Positions 42,895 to 51,596 of a stretch of DNA of 64,000 nt are shown piece by piece. Source of the DNA: Streptomyces paludis (lineage in GTDB: Bacteria; Actinomycetota; Actinomycetes; Streptomycetales; Streptomycetaceae); contig NZ_CP031194.1 of the NCBI RefSeq assembly GCF_003344965.1, positions 6,944,001 to 7,008,000 of the forward strand, written 5' to 3'. The notes below the pieces were generated by a model that saw only the letters and a list, made by a program, of their open reading frames with translations, made no database searches and was not told the origin of the DNA. The first letter of the stretch is position 1. Every line of letters starts with the position of its first letter. The translations under genes and the position numbers were made by a program.

Positions 42895-43811
42895 CCGGCA
42901 CCCCTCGGGTACACCCCGACTCCTCCTCGCGCACCACCCTGGACAAGGCCGCCGACGAGAACTTCCCGGTGGCCCCCTTCTTCCTGCCGCGCGCCTGGCG
43001 CGACGACCTGATGGCCGTGTACGGCTTCGCCCGGCTCGTCGACGACATCGGCGACGGCGATCTGGCCCCCGGCGGCGCCGACGCCCGCCACCTCGGCGTC
43101 GAGCCCGCGCGCGCCGACGACCGGGTGGCGATGCTCGACGCCTTCGAGGCCGATCTGCGGCGCGTCTTCGCCCCGGACGGACCGGCGCCCCGGCACCCGC
43201 TGCTGCGCGGCCTGATCCCGACCGTGCGGCGCCGCGCGCTCACCCCCGGACCGTTCCTCGGACTGGTCGCGGCCAACCGCCAGGACCAGCTGGTCCGGCG
43301 GTACGAGACGTACGACGACCTGCTCGCCTACTGCGAGCTGTCCGCCAACCCGGTCGGCCGGCTGGTCCTCGGCATCACCGGCACCGCGACCCCCGAGCGG
43401 ATCCGCCGCTCCGACGCCGTCTGCACCGCGCTCCAGATCGTCGAGCACCTCCAGGACGTGACCGAGGACCTCGGCCGCGACCGGGTCTATCTGCCCGCCG
43501 AGGACATGAAGCGCTTCCGTGTCACCGAGGCGGACCTGACCGCCCCCACCGGGAACGCGTCCGTACGCTCCCTCATCGCTTACGAGGCCGAACGGGCCCG
43601 CCTGCTGCTCGCCGAGGGAGCGCCCCTGGTGGGCAGCGTCCACGGCCGGCTCCGGCTGCTGCTCGCCGGATTCGTCGCCGGAGGGCGCGCCGCCCTCGTC
43701 TCGATCGCGGCCGCCGGGCACGATGTGCTGCCCGGGCCGCCCAGACCCACCAAGCCGCGTCTGCTGCGCGAAGTGGGAGCTGTCCTGCGAAGTGCGCACA
43801 GAGAGGGGTGA
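42891..43811 (+). CDS. hpnC: Hydroxysqualene/squalene synthase HpnC
   Basis: HpnC converts presqualene diphosphate to hydroxysqualene in the three-enzyme HpnCDE route to squalene. The 306-residue protein is a trans-prenyl synthase fold. The first Asp-rich motif is LVDDIGDGD at residues 51-55 and the second lies in EHLQDVTEDLGRDRVYLP. The N terminus (DKAADENFPVAPFFLPRAWR) matches HpnC. The GTG start overlaps the stop of a short upstream ORF, and no independent ribosome site is seen. The stop overlaps the hpnD GTG. First enzymatic gene of the hopanoid operon. Confidence 0.94.
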   Translation: MTGTPRVHPDSSSRTTLDKAADENFPVAPFFLPRAWRDDLMAVYGFARLVDDIGDGDLAPGGADARHLGVEPARADDRVAMLDAFEADLRRVFAPDGPAPRHPLLRGLIPTVRRRALTPGPFLGLVAANRQDQLVRRYETYDDLLAYCELSANPVGRLVLGITGTATPERIRRSDAVCTALQIVEHLQDVTEDLGRDRVYLPAEDMKRFRVTEADLTAPTGNASVRSLIAYEAERARLLLAEGAPLVGSVHGRLRLLLAGFVAGGRAALVSIAAAGHDVLPGPPRPTKPRLLREVGAVLRSAHREG

Positions 43812-44758
43812 GCCGGAACGTGGAGGGACAGACGCCCATGTCCGCGCCGGTACTGGCGGCCTACAGCTACTGCGAGGCCGTCACCGGACAGCAGGCCCGT
43901 AATTTCGCCTACGGGATCAGACTGCTGCCGACCGAGAAGCGGCAGGCATTGTCCGCGATGTACGCGCTCGCCCGCCGGGTGGACGACATCGGCGACGGCA
44001 CGCTCGCGCCGGAGACCAAGCAGGCGCGGCTCGACGACACCCGCGCGCTGCTGGACCGGGTCCGCGCGGACGAGGTCGACGAGTACGACACCGACCCGGT
44101 CGCGGTCGCGCTCGCGGACGCCGTCCGGCGCTTCCCGATCCCGCTCGGCGGACTCGACGAGCTGATCGACGGCGTCCTGATGGACGTGCGCGGCGACACC
44201 TACGAGACCTGGGACGACCTGAAGGTCTACTGCCGGTGCGTCGCGGGCGCCGTGGGCCGGGTGTCGCTCGGTGTGTTCGGCACGGTGGAGGGCGCGCCGG
44301 GCGCCGAGCGCGCCGCCGAGTACGCCGACACGCTGGGGCTCGCCCTCCAGCTGACCAACATCCTGCGGGACGTCCGCGAGGACGCGGGCAACGGGCGTAC
44401 GTATCTGCCCGCCGACGACCTCGCCAAGTTCGGCTGCTCCGCCGGCTTCCGCGACGCCACCCCGCCGCCCGGCGCCGACTTCGCCGGGCTGGTGCACTTC
44501 GAGGTGCGCCGCGCCCGCGCGCTGTTCGCCGAGGGGCTGCGGCTGCTGCCCCTGCTGGACCGGCGCAGCGGTGCCTGTACGGCCGCCATGGCGGGGATCT
44601 ACCGGCGGCTGCTGGACCGTATCGAGCGCGACCCGGAGGCCGTGCTGCGCGGCCGGGTCTCGCTGCCGGGGCACGAGAAGGCGTATGTCGCGGTGCGCGG
44701 GCTGTCCGGACTCGACGCCCGGCACATCTCGCGGCAGAGCGTCAGGAGGCGCGGCTGA
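43808..44758 (+). CDS. hpnD: Presqualene diphosphate synthase HpnD
   Basis: HpnD condenses two farnesyl diphosphates into presqualene diphosphate. The 316-residue protein has the Asp-rich motifs ARRVDDIGDG (Asp59, Asp60, Asp63) and TNILRDVREDAGNGRTYLP, and also RNFAYGIRLLPTEKRQAL, typical of phytoene/squalene synthases. The GTG start overlaps the hpnC stop in a GTGA. A second Met at residue 11 could also be the start. Coupling ends here: the next gene, hpnE, is separated by 340 bases that contain a large inverted repeat. Confidence 0.94.
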   Translation: MSRNVEGQTPMSAPVLAAYSYCEAVTGQQARNFAYGIRLLPTEKRQALSAMYALARRVDDIGDGTLAPETKQARLDDTRALLDRVRADEVDEYDTDPVAVALADAVRRFPIPLGGLDELIDGVLMDVRGDTYETWDDLKVYCRCVAGAVGRVSLGVFGTVEGAPGAERAAEYADTLGLALQLTNILRDVREDAGNGRTYLPADDLAKFGCSAGFRDATPPPGADFAGLVHFEVRRARALFAEGLRLLPLLDRRSGACTAAMAGIYRRLLDRIERDPEAVLRGRVSLPGHEKAYVAVRGLSGLDARHISRQSVRRRG

Positions 44759-44819
44759 TGCGCCTCCGCGCGCGGGGCGCGGAGGTCCCGTCCGTCACCG
44801 GACGCCCCTCCCGCCCCCT

Positions 44820-45059
44820 TTCGAACGTATGCGCCCATCTTGGAGGCCGCGCGGATAGGTGGGGCGGCGTCGCGGGGCGATGGGCGGCGCCTGGCGGCGT
44901 TGTCGTCGGTCCACGACTCCCCCACTGTCTTAAGGGCGTGGGAGGTGCCCCCTCCGCGTCGCCTCTCTCCTCCGCCTTGCCATGCTTGCCCCTCGCCCCG
45001 CTCCTTCCTCCGCCCCACCTATCCGCGCGGCCTCTAATTCGCTCAACCTCCCGTTCGAA
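44820..45059. repeat. MITE-like or hairpin element between hpnD and hpnE
   Basis: A 25-base segment at 44843-44867 recurs as a perfect reverse complement at 45010-45034. Outside it, TTCGAACG at 44820-44827 pairs with CGTTCGAA at 45052-45059. The arms bracket about 140 bases of non-coding sequence that itself includes a repeat-like stretch (CTCCCCCACTG, CTTAAGG, CGTGGGAGGTGCCCCC) resembling dispersed Streptomyces intergenic elements. The 340-base gap (44759-45098) has no other gene. The layout suits a small non-autonomous mobile element with terminal inverted repeats, or an RNA hairpin inserted into an operon whose other genes mostly overlap. I see no target-site duplication that I can defend. 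Confidence 0.6.
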
Positions 45060-45098
45060 TGACGCGTCCCTGACTACGACGGCCGTAGGAGGGAACGT

Positions 45099-46493
45099 AT
45101 GAGGTCGACCGAGGACGGCACACGGGCCCACCACGCGGTCGTGGTCGGCGCTGGGCTCGCCGGGATCACCGCCGCCCTTCAGCTCGCCGACGCGGGGGTG
45201 CGGGTGACGCTCGTGGAAGGACGGCCCAGGCTCGGCGGACTCGCGTTCTCCTTCCGGCGCGGGGACCTCGTCGTCGACAACGGCCAGCATGTCTATCTGC
45301 GCTGCTGCACCGCCTACCGGTGGTTCCTCGACCGGGTGGACGGCGCCGCGCTCGCGCCCCTCCAGGACCGGCTGGACGTCCCCGTGGTCGACCTCGACGC
45401 GCCCGCCGGACGCCGGCTCGGCCGGATCCGCCGCACCGGGCTGCCCGTACCGCTCCACCTGGCCCCCGGGCTCGCCACGTACCCGCATCTCTCCCTCGCG
45501 GAACGCGCCTCCGTCGGCCGCGCCGCGCTCGCGCTCCAGCGGCTCGACCTCGGTGACCCCGCCCTGGGCGACACCGACTTCGCCACCTGGCTGCGCCGGC
45601 ACGGACAGTCCGACCGGACCATCGAGGCCCTCTGGGACCTCGTCGGCGTGGCCACCCTCAACGCCACCGCCCCGCACACCTCCCTCGCGCTCGCCGCGAT
45701 GGTCTTCCGCACCGGACTGCTCTCCGAGCCCGGCGCCGCCGACATCGGCTGGGCCCGCGTCCCGCTCGGCGACCTGCACGACACCCTGGCCCGCAAGGCG
45801 CTGGACTCCGCCGGTGTACGGACCGAGCTGCGCACCCGCGTCCACTCCGTCACCCGCGCCCCCGAGGGCGCCGGCTGGCACGTGGACACGGACGGCGAGC
45901 GCCTCGAAGCCGACGCCGTCGTCCTCGCCGTACCCCAGCGCGAGACCCACGACCTGCTGCCCGACGGCGCGCTGGACCACCCGGAGCGGCTGCGGGAGAT
46001 CGGCACCGCGCCGATCCTCAACATCCACGTGGTCTACGACCGCCCGGTCCTGCGCCGCCCCTTCTTCGCCGCGCTCGGCACCCCCGTCCAGTGGGTCTTC
46101 GACCGTACCGACGCGTCCGGACTGAAGGACGGCCAGTATCTGGCGCTCTCCCAGTCGGACGCCGCCGACGAGATCGACGCCCCCGTCGCGGAGCTGCGCG
46201 CCCGCTACCTTCCCGAACTCGAACGCCTGCTGCCGCCCACCCGGGACGCGGAGGTACGGGACTTCTTCGTCACCCGGGAACGGACGGCCACGTTCGCTCC
46301 CGCCCCCGGCGTGGACCGGCTGCGGCCCGCCGCCCGTACCCGCGCCCCCGGCCTCTTCCTGGCCGGCGCATGGACCGCCACCGGCTGGCCCGCGACCATG
46401 GAGGGCGCTGTGCGCAGCGGCTTCAGCGCCGCCGGCGCGGCCCTCTCCGCCCTCGGCCGCCGCCATGAACACCCCTTGGAGGAGGCGGCATGA
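45099..46493 (+). CDS. hpnE: Hydroxysqualene dehydroxylase HpnE
   Basis: HpnE is an FAD-dependent amine-oxidase-fold enzyme that turns hydroxysqualene into squalene. The 464-residue protein has the FAD motif HAVVVGAGLAGITAALQLADAGVRVTLVEGRPRLGG-type sequence at residues 12-47, VVDNGQHVYLRCCTAYR after it, and the C-terminal GLFLAGAWTATGWPATMEGAVRSG. The ATG follows AGGAGGGAAC, a strong independent ribosome site, as expected because the upstream element breaks coupling. Its stop overlaps the polyprenyl synthase start in an ATGA. Confidence 0.94.
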   Translation: MRSTEDGTRAHHAVVVGAGLAGITAALQLADAGVRVTLVEGRPRLGGLAFSFRRGDLVVDNGQHVYLRCCTAYRWFLDRVDGAALAPLQDRLDVPVVDLDAPAGRRLGRIRRTGLPVPLHLAPGLATYPHLSLAERASVGRAALALQRLDLGDPALGDTDFATWLRRHGQSDRTIEALWDLVGVATLNATAPHTSLALAAMVFRTGLLSEPGAADIGWARVPLGDLHDTLARKALDSAGVRTELRTRVHSVTRAPEGAGWHVDTDGERLEADAVVLAVPQRETHDLLPDGALDHPERLREIGTAPILNIHVVYDRPVLRRPFFAALGTPVQWVFDRTDASGLKDGQYLALSQSDAADEIDAPVAELRARYLPELERLLPPTRDAEVRDFFVTRERTATFAPAPGVDRLRPAARTRAPGLFLAGAWTATGWPATMEGAVRSGFSAAGAALSALGRRHEHPLEEAA

Positions 46494-47605
46494 GCCCGAG
46501 TACCGCACCAACGAGTACTGGAACAAGAGGAGAGACCGTGCCGACCGTGCCCCCGGCCCATCCGGCTGTCGACACCGCGGACGTCTACGCGCTGCTGGAA
46601 CGCGGCCGAGCCCTGTCCACACCGGTGCTGCGCGCCGCCGTCGACCGGCTCGCCCCGCCCATGGACACCGTCGCCGCCTACCACTTCGGCTGGATCGACG
46701 CCGACGGCCGGCCCGCCGACGGCGACGGCGGCAAGGCGGTGCGCCCGGCGCTCGCGCTGCTCTCCGCCGAAGCGGCCGGAGCGCCCCCGGAGACGGGCAT
46801 CCCCGGCGCCGTCGCCGTGGAGCTGGTCCACAACTTCTCGCTGCTGCACGACGATCTGATGGACGGTGACGAGCAGCGCCGCCACCGCGACACCGTCTGG
46901 AAGGTGCACGGGCCCGCCCAGGCCATCCTCGTCGGTGACGCGCTCTTCGCCCTCGCCAACGAACTGCTGCTGGAGATCGGCACCGTCGAGGCGGGCCGGG
47001 CCACCCGCCGGCTGACCACCGCCACCCGCAAGCTGATCGACGGTCAGGCCCAGGACATCTCCTACGAGCACCGCGAGCGGGTCACGGTCGAGGAGTGCCT
47101 GGAGATGGAGGGCAACAAGACCGGCGCCCTGCTGGCCTGCGCGGTCTCCATCGGCGCGGTCCTCGGCGGCGCCGACGACCGGACGGCCGACACGCTGGAG
47201 GCGTACGGGCACCACCTCGGGCTGGCCTTCCAGGCCGTCGACGATCTCCTCGGCATCTGGGGCGATCCCGAGGCCACCGGCAAGCAGACCTGGAGCGATC
47301 TGCGCCAGCGCAAGAAGTCCCTGCCGGTCGTCGCCGCGCTCGCCGCGGGCGGCCCGGCGTCGCGACGGCTCGGTGAACTGCTGGCCGCCGATGCGAAAAG
47401 CAATGATTTCGAGACCTTTTCCGAGGAAGAGTTCGCCACCCGCGCGGCGTTGATCGAGGAAGCTGGTGGCCGTGAGTGGACCTCTCAGGAGGCCCGCAGA
47501 CAGCACGCGGTCGCCATCGAGGCTCTGGATGGTGTGGACATGCCGGAAAAGGTCCGGGCGCAGCTCGTCGCGCTCGCCGACTTCGTCGTCGTACGGAAGA
47601 GATGA
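46490..47605 (+). CDS. Polyprenyl diphosphate synthase (farnesyl/geranylgeranyl type)
   Basis: This trans-prenyltransferase supplies allylic diphosphate to HpnD. The 371-residue protein (from the ATGA-coupled start) has the first Asp-rich motif DDLMD at 121-125 and the second DDLLG at 251-255, with GKAVRPALALL near the N terminus. A second start, GTG at 46538, has a much better ribosome site (GAGGAGAG) and would remove 16 Ser/Thr-rich residues. Chain length cannot be read with confidence, but farnesyl diphosphate is expected from context. The SNDFETFSEEEF patch near residue 305 is noticeably AT-richer than its surroundings. Confidence 0.92.
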   Translation: MSPSTAPTSTGTRGETVPTVPPAHPAVDTADVYALLERGRALSTPVLRAAVDRLAPPMDTVAAYHFGWIDADGRPADGDGGKAVRPALALLSAEAAGAPPETGIPGAVAVELVHNFSLLHDDLMDGDEQRRHRDTVWKVHGPAQAILVGDALFALANELLLEIGTVEAGRATRRLTTATRKLIDGQAQDISYEHRERVTVEECLEMEGNKTGALLACAVSIGAVLGGADDRTADTLEAYGHHLGLAFQAVDDLLGIWGDPEATGKQTWSDLRQRKKSLPVVAALAAGGPASRRLGELLAADAKSNDFETFSEEEFATRAALIEEAGGREWTSQEARRQHAVAIEALDGVDMPEKVRAQLVALADFVVVRKR

Positions 47606-47741
47606 TCACGATTCCCTTATGCCTTCCTTCTGGGTGATGACCCCCATATCCCGAGCAGTCGCCGTCCGCCGCCCTTGACCGTGCGTCGGACGACGGAGAC
47701 CCCAGCACAGCAGAAGCACACCACTGCACGAAGGGGAAGCC

Positions 47742-49754
47742 ATGACAGCGACGACCGACGGAAGCACCGGGGCCGTGGGACCCCGCGCACCCTCGGGCAA
47801 CGGAACGACCGACACCGCGCGGCCCGACCCGGGCGGTGACCTCCGGGTCGCCGCCGAGCGGGCCACCGCACGCTCCGTCGAACATCTGCTCGGCCGACAG
47901 GACGCCCAGGGCTGGTGGAAGGGCGACCTCGCCACCAATGTGACGATGGACGCCGAGGATCTGCTGCTCCGTCAGTTCCTCGGCCTCCAGGACCCCCGCG
48001 TCACCCACGCCGCCGGCCTCTTCATCCGGGGCGAACAGCGCTCCGACGGCACCTGGGCCACCTTCTACGGCGGCCCCCCCGACCTCTCCGCCACCGTCGA
48101 GGCGTATGTGGCGCTGCGGCTGGCCGGGGACCGGCCCGACGACCCGCACATGGCGCGCGCCGCCCAGTGGGTACGCGACCGGGGCGGCATCGCCGCGAGC
48201 CGGGTCTTCACCCGGGTCTGGCTGGCGCTCTTCGGCTGGTGGAAGTGGGACGACCTGCCCGAACTCCCGCCCGAACTGGTCTTCCTGCCCAAGTGGTTCC
48301 CGCTCAACATCTACGACTTCGGCTGCTGGGCCCGCCAGACCATCGTGCCGCTCACCATCGTCTCGGCGAAACGGCCCGTACGGCCCGCGCCCTTCCCCCT
48401 GGACGAACTCCACGCGGCCCCCACCGCCGGGACCGCCGGACCCGCGCTCGCGCCCGTGGCCAGCTGGGACGGGGTCTTCCAGCGCCTGGACAAGGCCCTG
48501 CACCTCTACCACCGGGTCGCCCCGCGCAGACTCCGCCGCGGCGCCATGAACGCCGCCGCCCGGTGGATCATCGAGCGCCAGGAGAACGACGGCTGCTGGG
48601 GCGGGATCCAGCCGCCCGCCGTCTACTCCGTGATGGCCCTGCATCTGCTCGGCTACGACCTCGACCACCCGATCATGCGCGCCGGACTCGAATCGCTCGA
48701 CCGGTTCGCCGTCTGGCGCGAGGACGGCGCCCGGATGATCGAGGCGTGCCAGTCCCCGGTCTGGGACACCTGCCTCGCGACCATCGCCCTCGCCGACGCC
48801 GGACTGAGCCCCGACCATCCGGCGCTGGTCAAGGCCGCCGACTGGATGATCGGCGAGCAGATCGTCCGCCCCGGCGACTGGGCCGTGCGCCGCCCCGGAC
48901 TCACCCCCGGCGGCTGGGCGTTCGAGTTCCACAACGACAACTACCCCGACATCGACGACACCGCCGAGGTGATTCTCGCGCTCCGCCGGGTCGGCCACCC
49001 CGACCCCGAGCGGCTCGACGCGGCCATCGAGCGCGGCGCCCGGTGGAACCTGGGCATGCAGTCGCGGAACGGGGCCTGGGGCGCCTTCGACGCCGACAAC
49101 ACCAGTCCCTTCCCCAACCGGCTGCCGTTCTGCGACTTCGGCGAGGTCATCGACCCGCCCTCCGCCGATGTCACCGCGCATGTCGTCGAGATGCTCGCCT
49201 ACGAGGGCAGGGCCCACCACCCGGTCACCCGGCGCGGGGTCGAGTGGCTCCTCGCCGAACAGGAGACCTTCGGCGGCTGGTTCGGCCGCTGGGGCGTCAA
49301 CTACGTGTACGGGACGGGGGCGGTGGTGCCCGCGCTCACCGCCGCCGGACTGCCGCCCGCCCACCCCGCGATCCGACGCGCCGTCTCCTGGCTCGAATCC
49401 GTCCAGAACGAGGACGGCGGCTGGGGCGAGGACCTGCGCTCGTACCGCGAGGAGGGCTGGATCGGGCACGGCGCCACCACCGCCTCACAGACCGCCTGGG
49501 CGCTGCTCGCGCTGCTGGCCGCCGGGGAACGGGAGAGCAAGTCCGTCGAGCGGGGCATCGCCTGGCTCGCCGGGACCCAGCGGGAGGACGGCTCCTGGGA
49601 CGAGCCGTACTTCACCGGCACCGGCTTCCCCTGGGACTTCTCCATCAACTACCACCTGTACCGGCAGGTCTTCCCGCTCACCGCGCTCGGCCGGTACGTC
49701 CACGGAGAGCCCAAGGCCCTCACCGCCCTCGCCGGCACGCGCAAGGCCGGCTGA
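47742..49754 (+). CDS. shc: Squalene-hopene cyclase
   Basis: Shc folds squalene into the pentacyclic hopene at the membrane surface. The 670-residue protein has the catalytic DxDD motif at Asp403-Asp406 (PDIDDTAEV) and the repeated QW motifs, for example QDAQGWW, QRSDGTW, QENDGCWG, QSRNGAWGAFD, QNEDGGWGED and QREDGSWDE. Length fits bacterial cyclases with a short low-complexity N-terminal extension of about 30 residues. It is separated from the polyprenyl synthase by 136 bases that may hold a second promoter. Its stop overlaps the next gene in TGATG. Confidence 0.96.
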   Translation: MTATTDGSTGAVGPRAPSGNGTTDTARPDPGGDLRVAAERATARSVEHLLGRQDAQGWWKGDLATNVTMDAEDLLLRQFLGLQDPRVTHAAGLFIRGEQRSDGTWATFYGGPPDLSATVEAYVALRLAGDRPDDPHMARAAQWVRDRGGIAASRVFTRVWLALFGWWKWDDLPELPPELVFLPKWFPLNIYDFGCWARQTIVPLTIVSAKRPVRPAPFPLDELHAAPTAGTAGPALAPVASWDGVFQRLDKALHLYHRVAPRRLRRGAMNAAARWIIERQENDGCWGGIQPPAVYSVMALHLLGYDLDHPIMRAGLESLDRFAVWREDGARMIEACQSPVWDTCLATIALADAGLSPDHPALVKAADWMIGEQIVRPGDWAVRRPGLTPGGWAFEFHNDNYPDIDDTAEVILALRRVGHPDPERLDAAIERGARWNLGMQSRNGAWGAFDADNTSPFPNRLPFCDFGEVIDPPSADVTAHVVEMLAYEGRAHHPVTRRGVEWLLAEQETFGGWFGRWGVNYVYGTGAVVPALTAAGLPPAHPAIRRAVSWLESVQNEDGGWGEDLRSYREEGWIGHGATTASQTAWALLALLAAGERESKSVERGIAWLAGTQREDGSWDEPYFTGTGFPWDFSINYHLYRQVFPLTALGRYVHGEPKALTALAGTRKAG

Positions 49755-50461
49755 TGACACGGTCCCCGGGGCCGTCCTCGCGCCCCGGTACCACCGGTGA
49801 CTCCGGTACGCCGGGCGGCGCCGGTCCGGGCGTGCCGCTGCTCCTCGCCTGCGCGCTCGGTATCGAACGCCTCGCCCTGCGCGCCGCCCCGCGCGGCGGC
49901 GGGGCCGGGGCGGCCGGGCCGGTGACCCTGCTCCGTACCGGCATGGGCCCCGGGAACGCCGAGCGCGCCGTGGCACGCGCGCTCGCGGAGCCCCGGCACC
50001 GGGACGCGGCCGTCCTCGCCTCCGGGTTCTGCGCCGGGCTCGCCCCCGGAATGAACCCGGGCGACCTGATCGTCGCCGAGGAGACCCGCGGCCCGGACGC
50101 CACCACCCCCTGCACCGGGGTCGGGGCGCTGGTCGACGCCCTGGTCAGAGCCGTACCCGGGCATACGGTCCACACCGGCCCGCTGACCGGCTCCGACCAT
50201 GTGGTGCGCGGCCGGGAACGGGCCGCGCTGCGGACCACCGGGGCCCTCGCGGTGGACATGGAGTCCGCCGCCACGCTCCGGACCGCCCTGCTGGCCGGCC
50301 CCCGCCCGGTTGCCGCCGTCCGGGTGATCGTGGACGCTCCCGAGCATGAGCTGGTCCGTATCGGCACGGTACGCGGTGGAATATCAGCCTTTCGTGTTCT
50401 CCGTGCCGTCCTCCCCGCTTTCCATGAATGGCACCGTTCTTTGCTGCTCCCCAGGAGGTGA
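49754..50461 (+). CDS. hpnG: HpnG-like nucleoside phosphorylase (adenosylhopane nucleosidase)
   Basis: HpnG removes adenine from adenosylhopane during side-chain maturation. The 235-residue protein resembles purine nucleoside phosphorylases/MTA nucleosidases: LLLACALGIERLALR near the N terminus, GMGPGNAERAVARAL, ASGFCAGLAPGMNPGDLIVAEE, and the catalytic DMESAATLR. It is the least conserved enzyme of the pathway, and S. coelicolor annotations sometimes call it a lipoprotein; no lipobox is seen here. The start overlaps the shc stop, and the stop lies inside the AGGAGGTG that drives hpnH, so the three genes are coupled. Confidence 0.86.
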   Translation: MTRSPGPSSRPGTTGDSGTPGGAGPGVPLLLACALGIERLALRAAPRGGGAGAAGPVTLLRTGMGPGNAERAVARALAEPRHRDAAVLASGFCAGLAPGMNPGDLIVAEETRGPDATTPCTGVGALVDALVRAVPGHTVHTGPLTGSDHVVRGRERAALRTTGALAVDMESAATLRTALLAGPRPVAAVRVIVDAPEHELVRIGTVRGGISAFRVLRAVLPAFHEWHRSLLLPRR

Positions 50462-50466
50462 GCTAG

Positions 50467-51486
50467 ATGGCCATGCCACTCCGTCAGACCATCAGGGTCG
50501 GGACGTACCTCTTCGAACAGAAGCTGCGCAAGCGGGAGAAGTTTCCGCTCATCGTCGAGCTGGAACCCCTCTTCGCCTGCAATCTCGCCTGTGAGGGATG
50601 CGGGAAGATCCAGCACCCCGCCGGGGTGCTGAAGCAGCGCATGCCCGTCGCCCAGGCCGTCGGCGCGGTGCTGGAGTCCGGCGCGCCGATGGTCTCCATC
50701 GCCGGCGGCGAACCGCTGATGCACCCGCAGATCGACGAGATCGTCCGCCAGCTGGTGGCCAGAAGGAAGTACGTCTTCCTCTGCACCAACGCGATGCTCA
50801 TGCGCAAGAAGCTCGACAAGTTCACCCCCTCGCCGTACTTCGCCTTCGCCGTGCACATCGACGGCCTGCGCGAGCGGCACGACGAGTCCGTCGCCAAGGA
50901 AGGCGTGTTCGACGAGGCGGTGGCGGCGATCAAGGAGGCCAAGCGCCGCGGCTTCCGGGTCACCACCAACTCCACCTTCTTCAACACCGACACCCCGCAG
51001 ACGATCATCGAGGTGCTCAACTACCTCAACGACGAGCTGAAGGTGGACGAGATGATGATCTCGCCCGCCTACGCCTACGAGAAGGCCCCCGACCAGGAGC
51101 ACTTCCTGGGGGTCGAGCAGACCCGGGAACTCTTCCGGAAGGCGTTCGCCGGCGGCAACCGGGCGCGCTGGCGGCTGAACCACTCGCCGCTCTTCCTGGA
51201 CTTCCTCGAAGGCAAGGCCGACTTCCCGTGCACGGCCTGGGCCATCCCCAACTACTCGCTCTTCGGCTGGCAGCGGCCCTGCTATCTGATGAGCGACGGG
51301 TATGTGCCGACGTACCGTCAGCTGGTCGAGGAGACCGACTGGAGCAAGTACGGCCGCGGCAAGGACCCGCGCTGCGCCAACTGCATGGCGCACTGCGGCT
51401 ACGAACCGACCGCCGTCCTCGCCACCATGGGCTCGCTGAAGGAGTCCCTGCGGGCGGCCCGCGAGACGGTCGTCGGCACGCGGTGA
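50467..51486 (+). CDS. hpnH: Adenosyl-hopene transferase HpnH (radical SAM)
   Basis: HpnH attaches the 5'-deoxyadenosyl group of SAM to diploptene, the first step of bacteriohopanepolyol side chains. The 339-residue radical SAM enzyme has the cluster motif CNLACEGC (Cys38, Cys42, Cys45), MVSIAGGEPLMHPQIDEI, and C-terminal Cys residues in CANCMAHCGYEPTA. AGGAGGTGAGCTAG precedes the ATG. In S. coelicolor I recall ispG and dxs following this gene; here an aminotransferase follows after 110 bases with a hairpin in the gap. Confidence 0.95.
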   Translation: MAMPLRQTIRVGTYLFEQKLRKREKFPLIVELEPLFACNLACEGCGKIQHPAGVLKQRMPVAQAVGAVLESGAPMVSIAGGEPLMHPQIDEIVRQLVARRKYVFLCTNAMLMRKKLDKFTPSPYFAFAVHIDGLRERHDESVAKEGVFDEAVAAIKEAKRRGFRVTTNSTFFNTDTPQTIIEVLNYLNDELKVDEMMISPAYAYEKAPDQEHFLGVEQTRELFRKAFAGGNRARWRLNHSPLFLDFLEGKADFPCTAWAIPNYSLFGWQRPCYLMSDGYVPTYRQLVEETDWSKYGRGKDPRCANCMAHCGYEPTAVLATMGSLKESLRAARETVVGTR

Positions 51487-51518
51487 CGACCGGCACCACC
51501 ACGGGCGACAGGCTCTGA
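51483..51518 (+). CDS. Vestigial-looking 11-codon ORF after hpnH
   Basis: GTG overlaps the hpnH stop in a GTGA and opens an 11-codon frame (VTTGTTTGDRL) that ends exactly at the base of the next hairpin. The coupling pattern is what one expects of the next operon gene, so this could be the remnant start of a lost gene. It is too short to assign, and chance is a fair alternative. Confidence 0.2.
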   Translation: MTTGTTTGDRL

Positions 51519-51551
51519 GCCGGTGGCGCCGGAGAGCTGGGCGCCACCGGC
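51519..51551 (+). terminator. Hairpin between hpnH and the aminotransferase gene
   Basis: GCCGGTGGCGCC at 51519-51530 pairs perfectly with GGCGCCACCGGC at 51540-51551 around nine bases. It sits directly after hpnH in the place where an ispG-dxs pair would lie in S. coelicolor. It could terminate or attenuate transcription into the aminotransferase gene. Confidence 0.6.
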
Positions 51552-51596
51552 CGGTTCCGTGCTCGGTTCCGTAACCGGTCCCAAGGAGGCCATGGC

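Noticed and set aside
47082..50461. Long open frames in other frames across shc (795 and 848 residues)
   Set aside because: They are GC-driven shadows of the squalene-hopene cyclase; only the last 235 residues of the plus-strand one are a real gene (hpnG-like).
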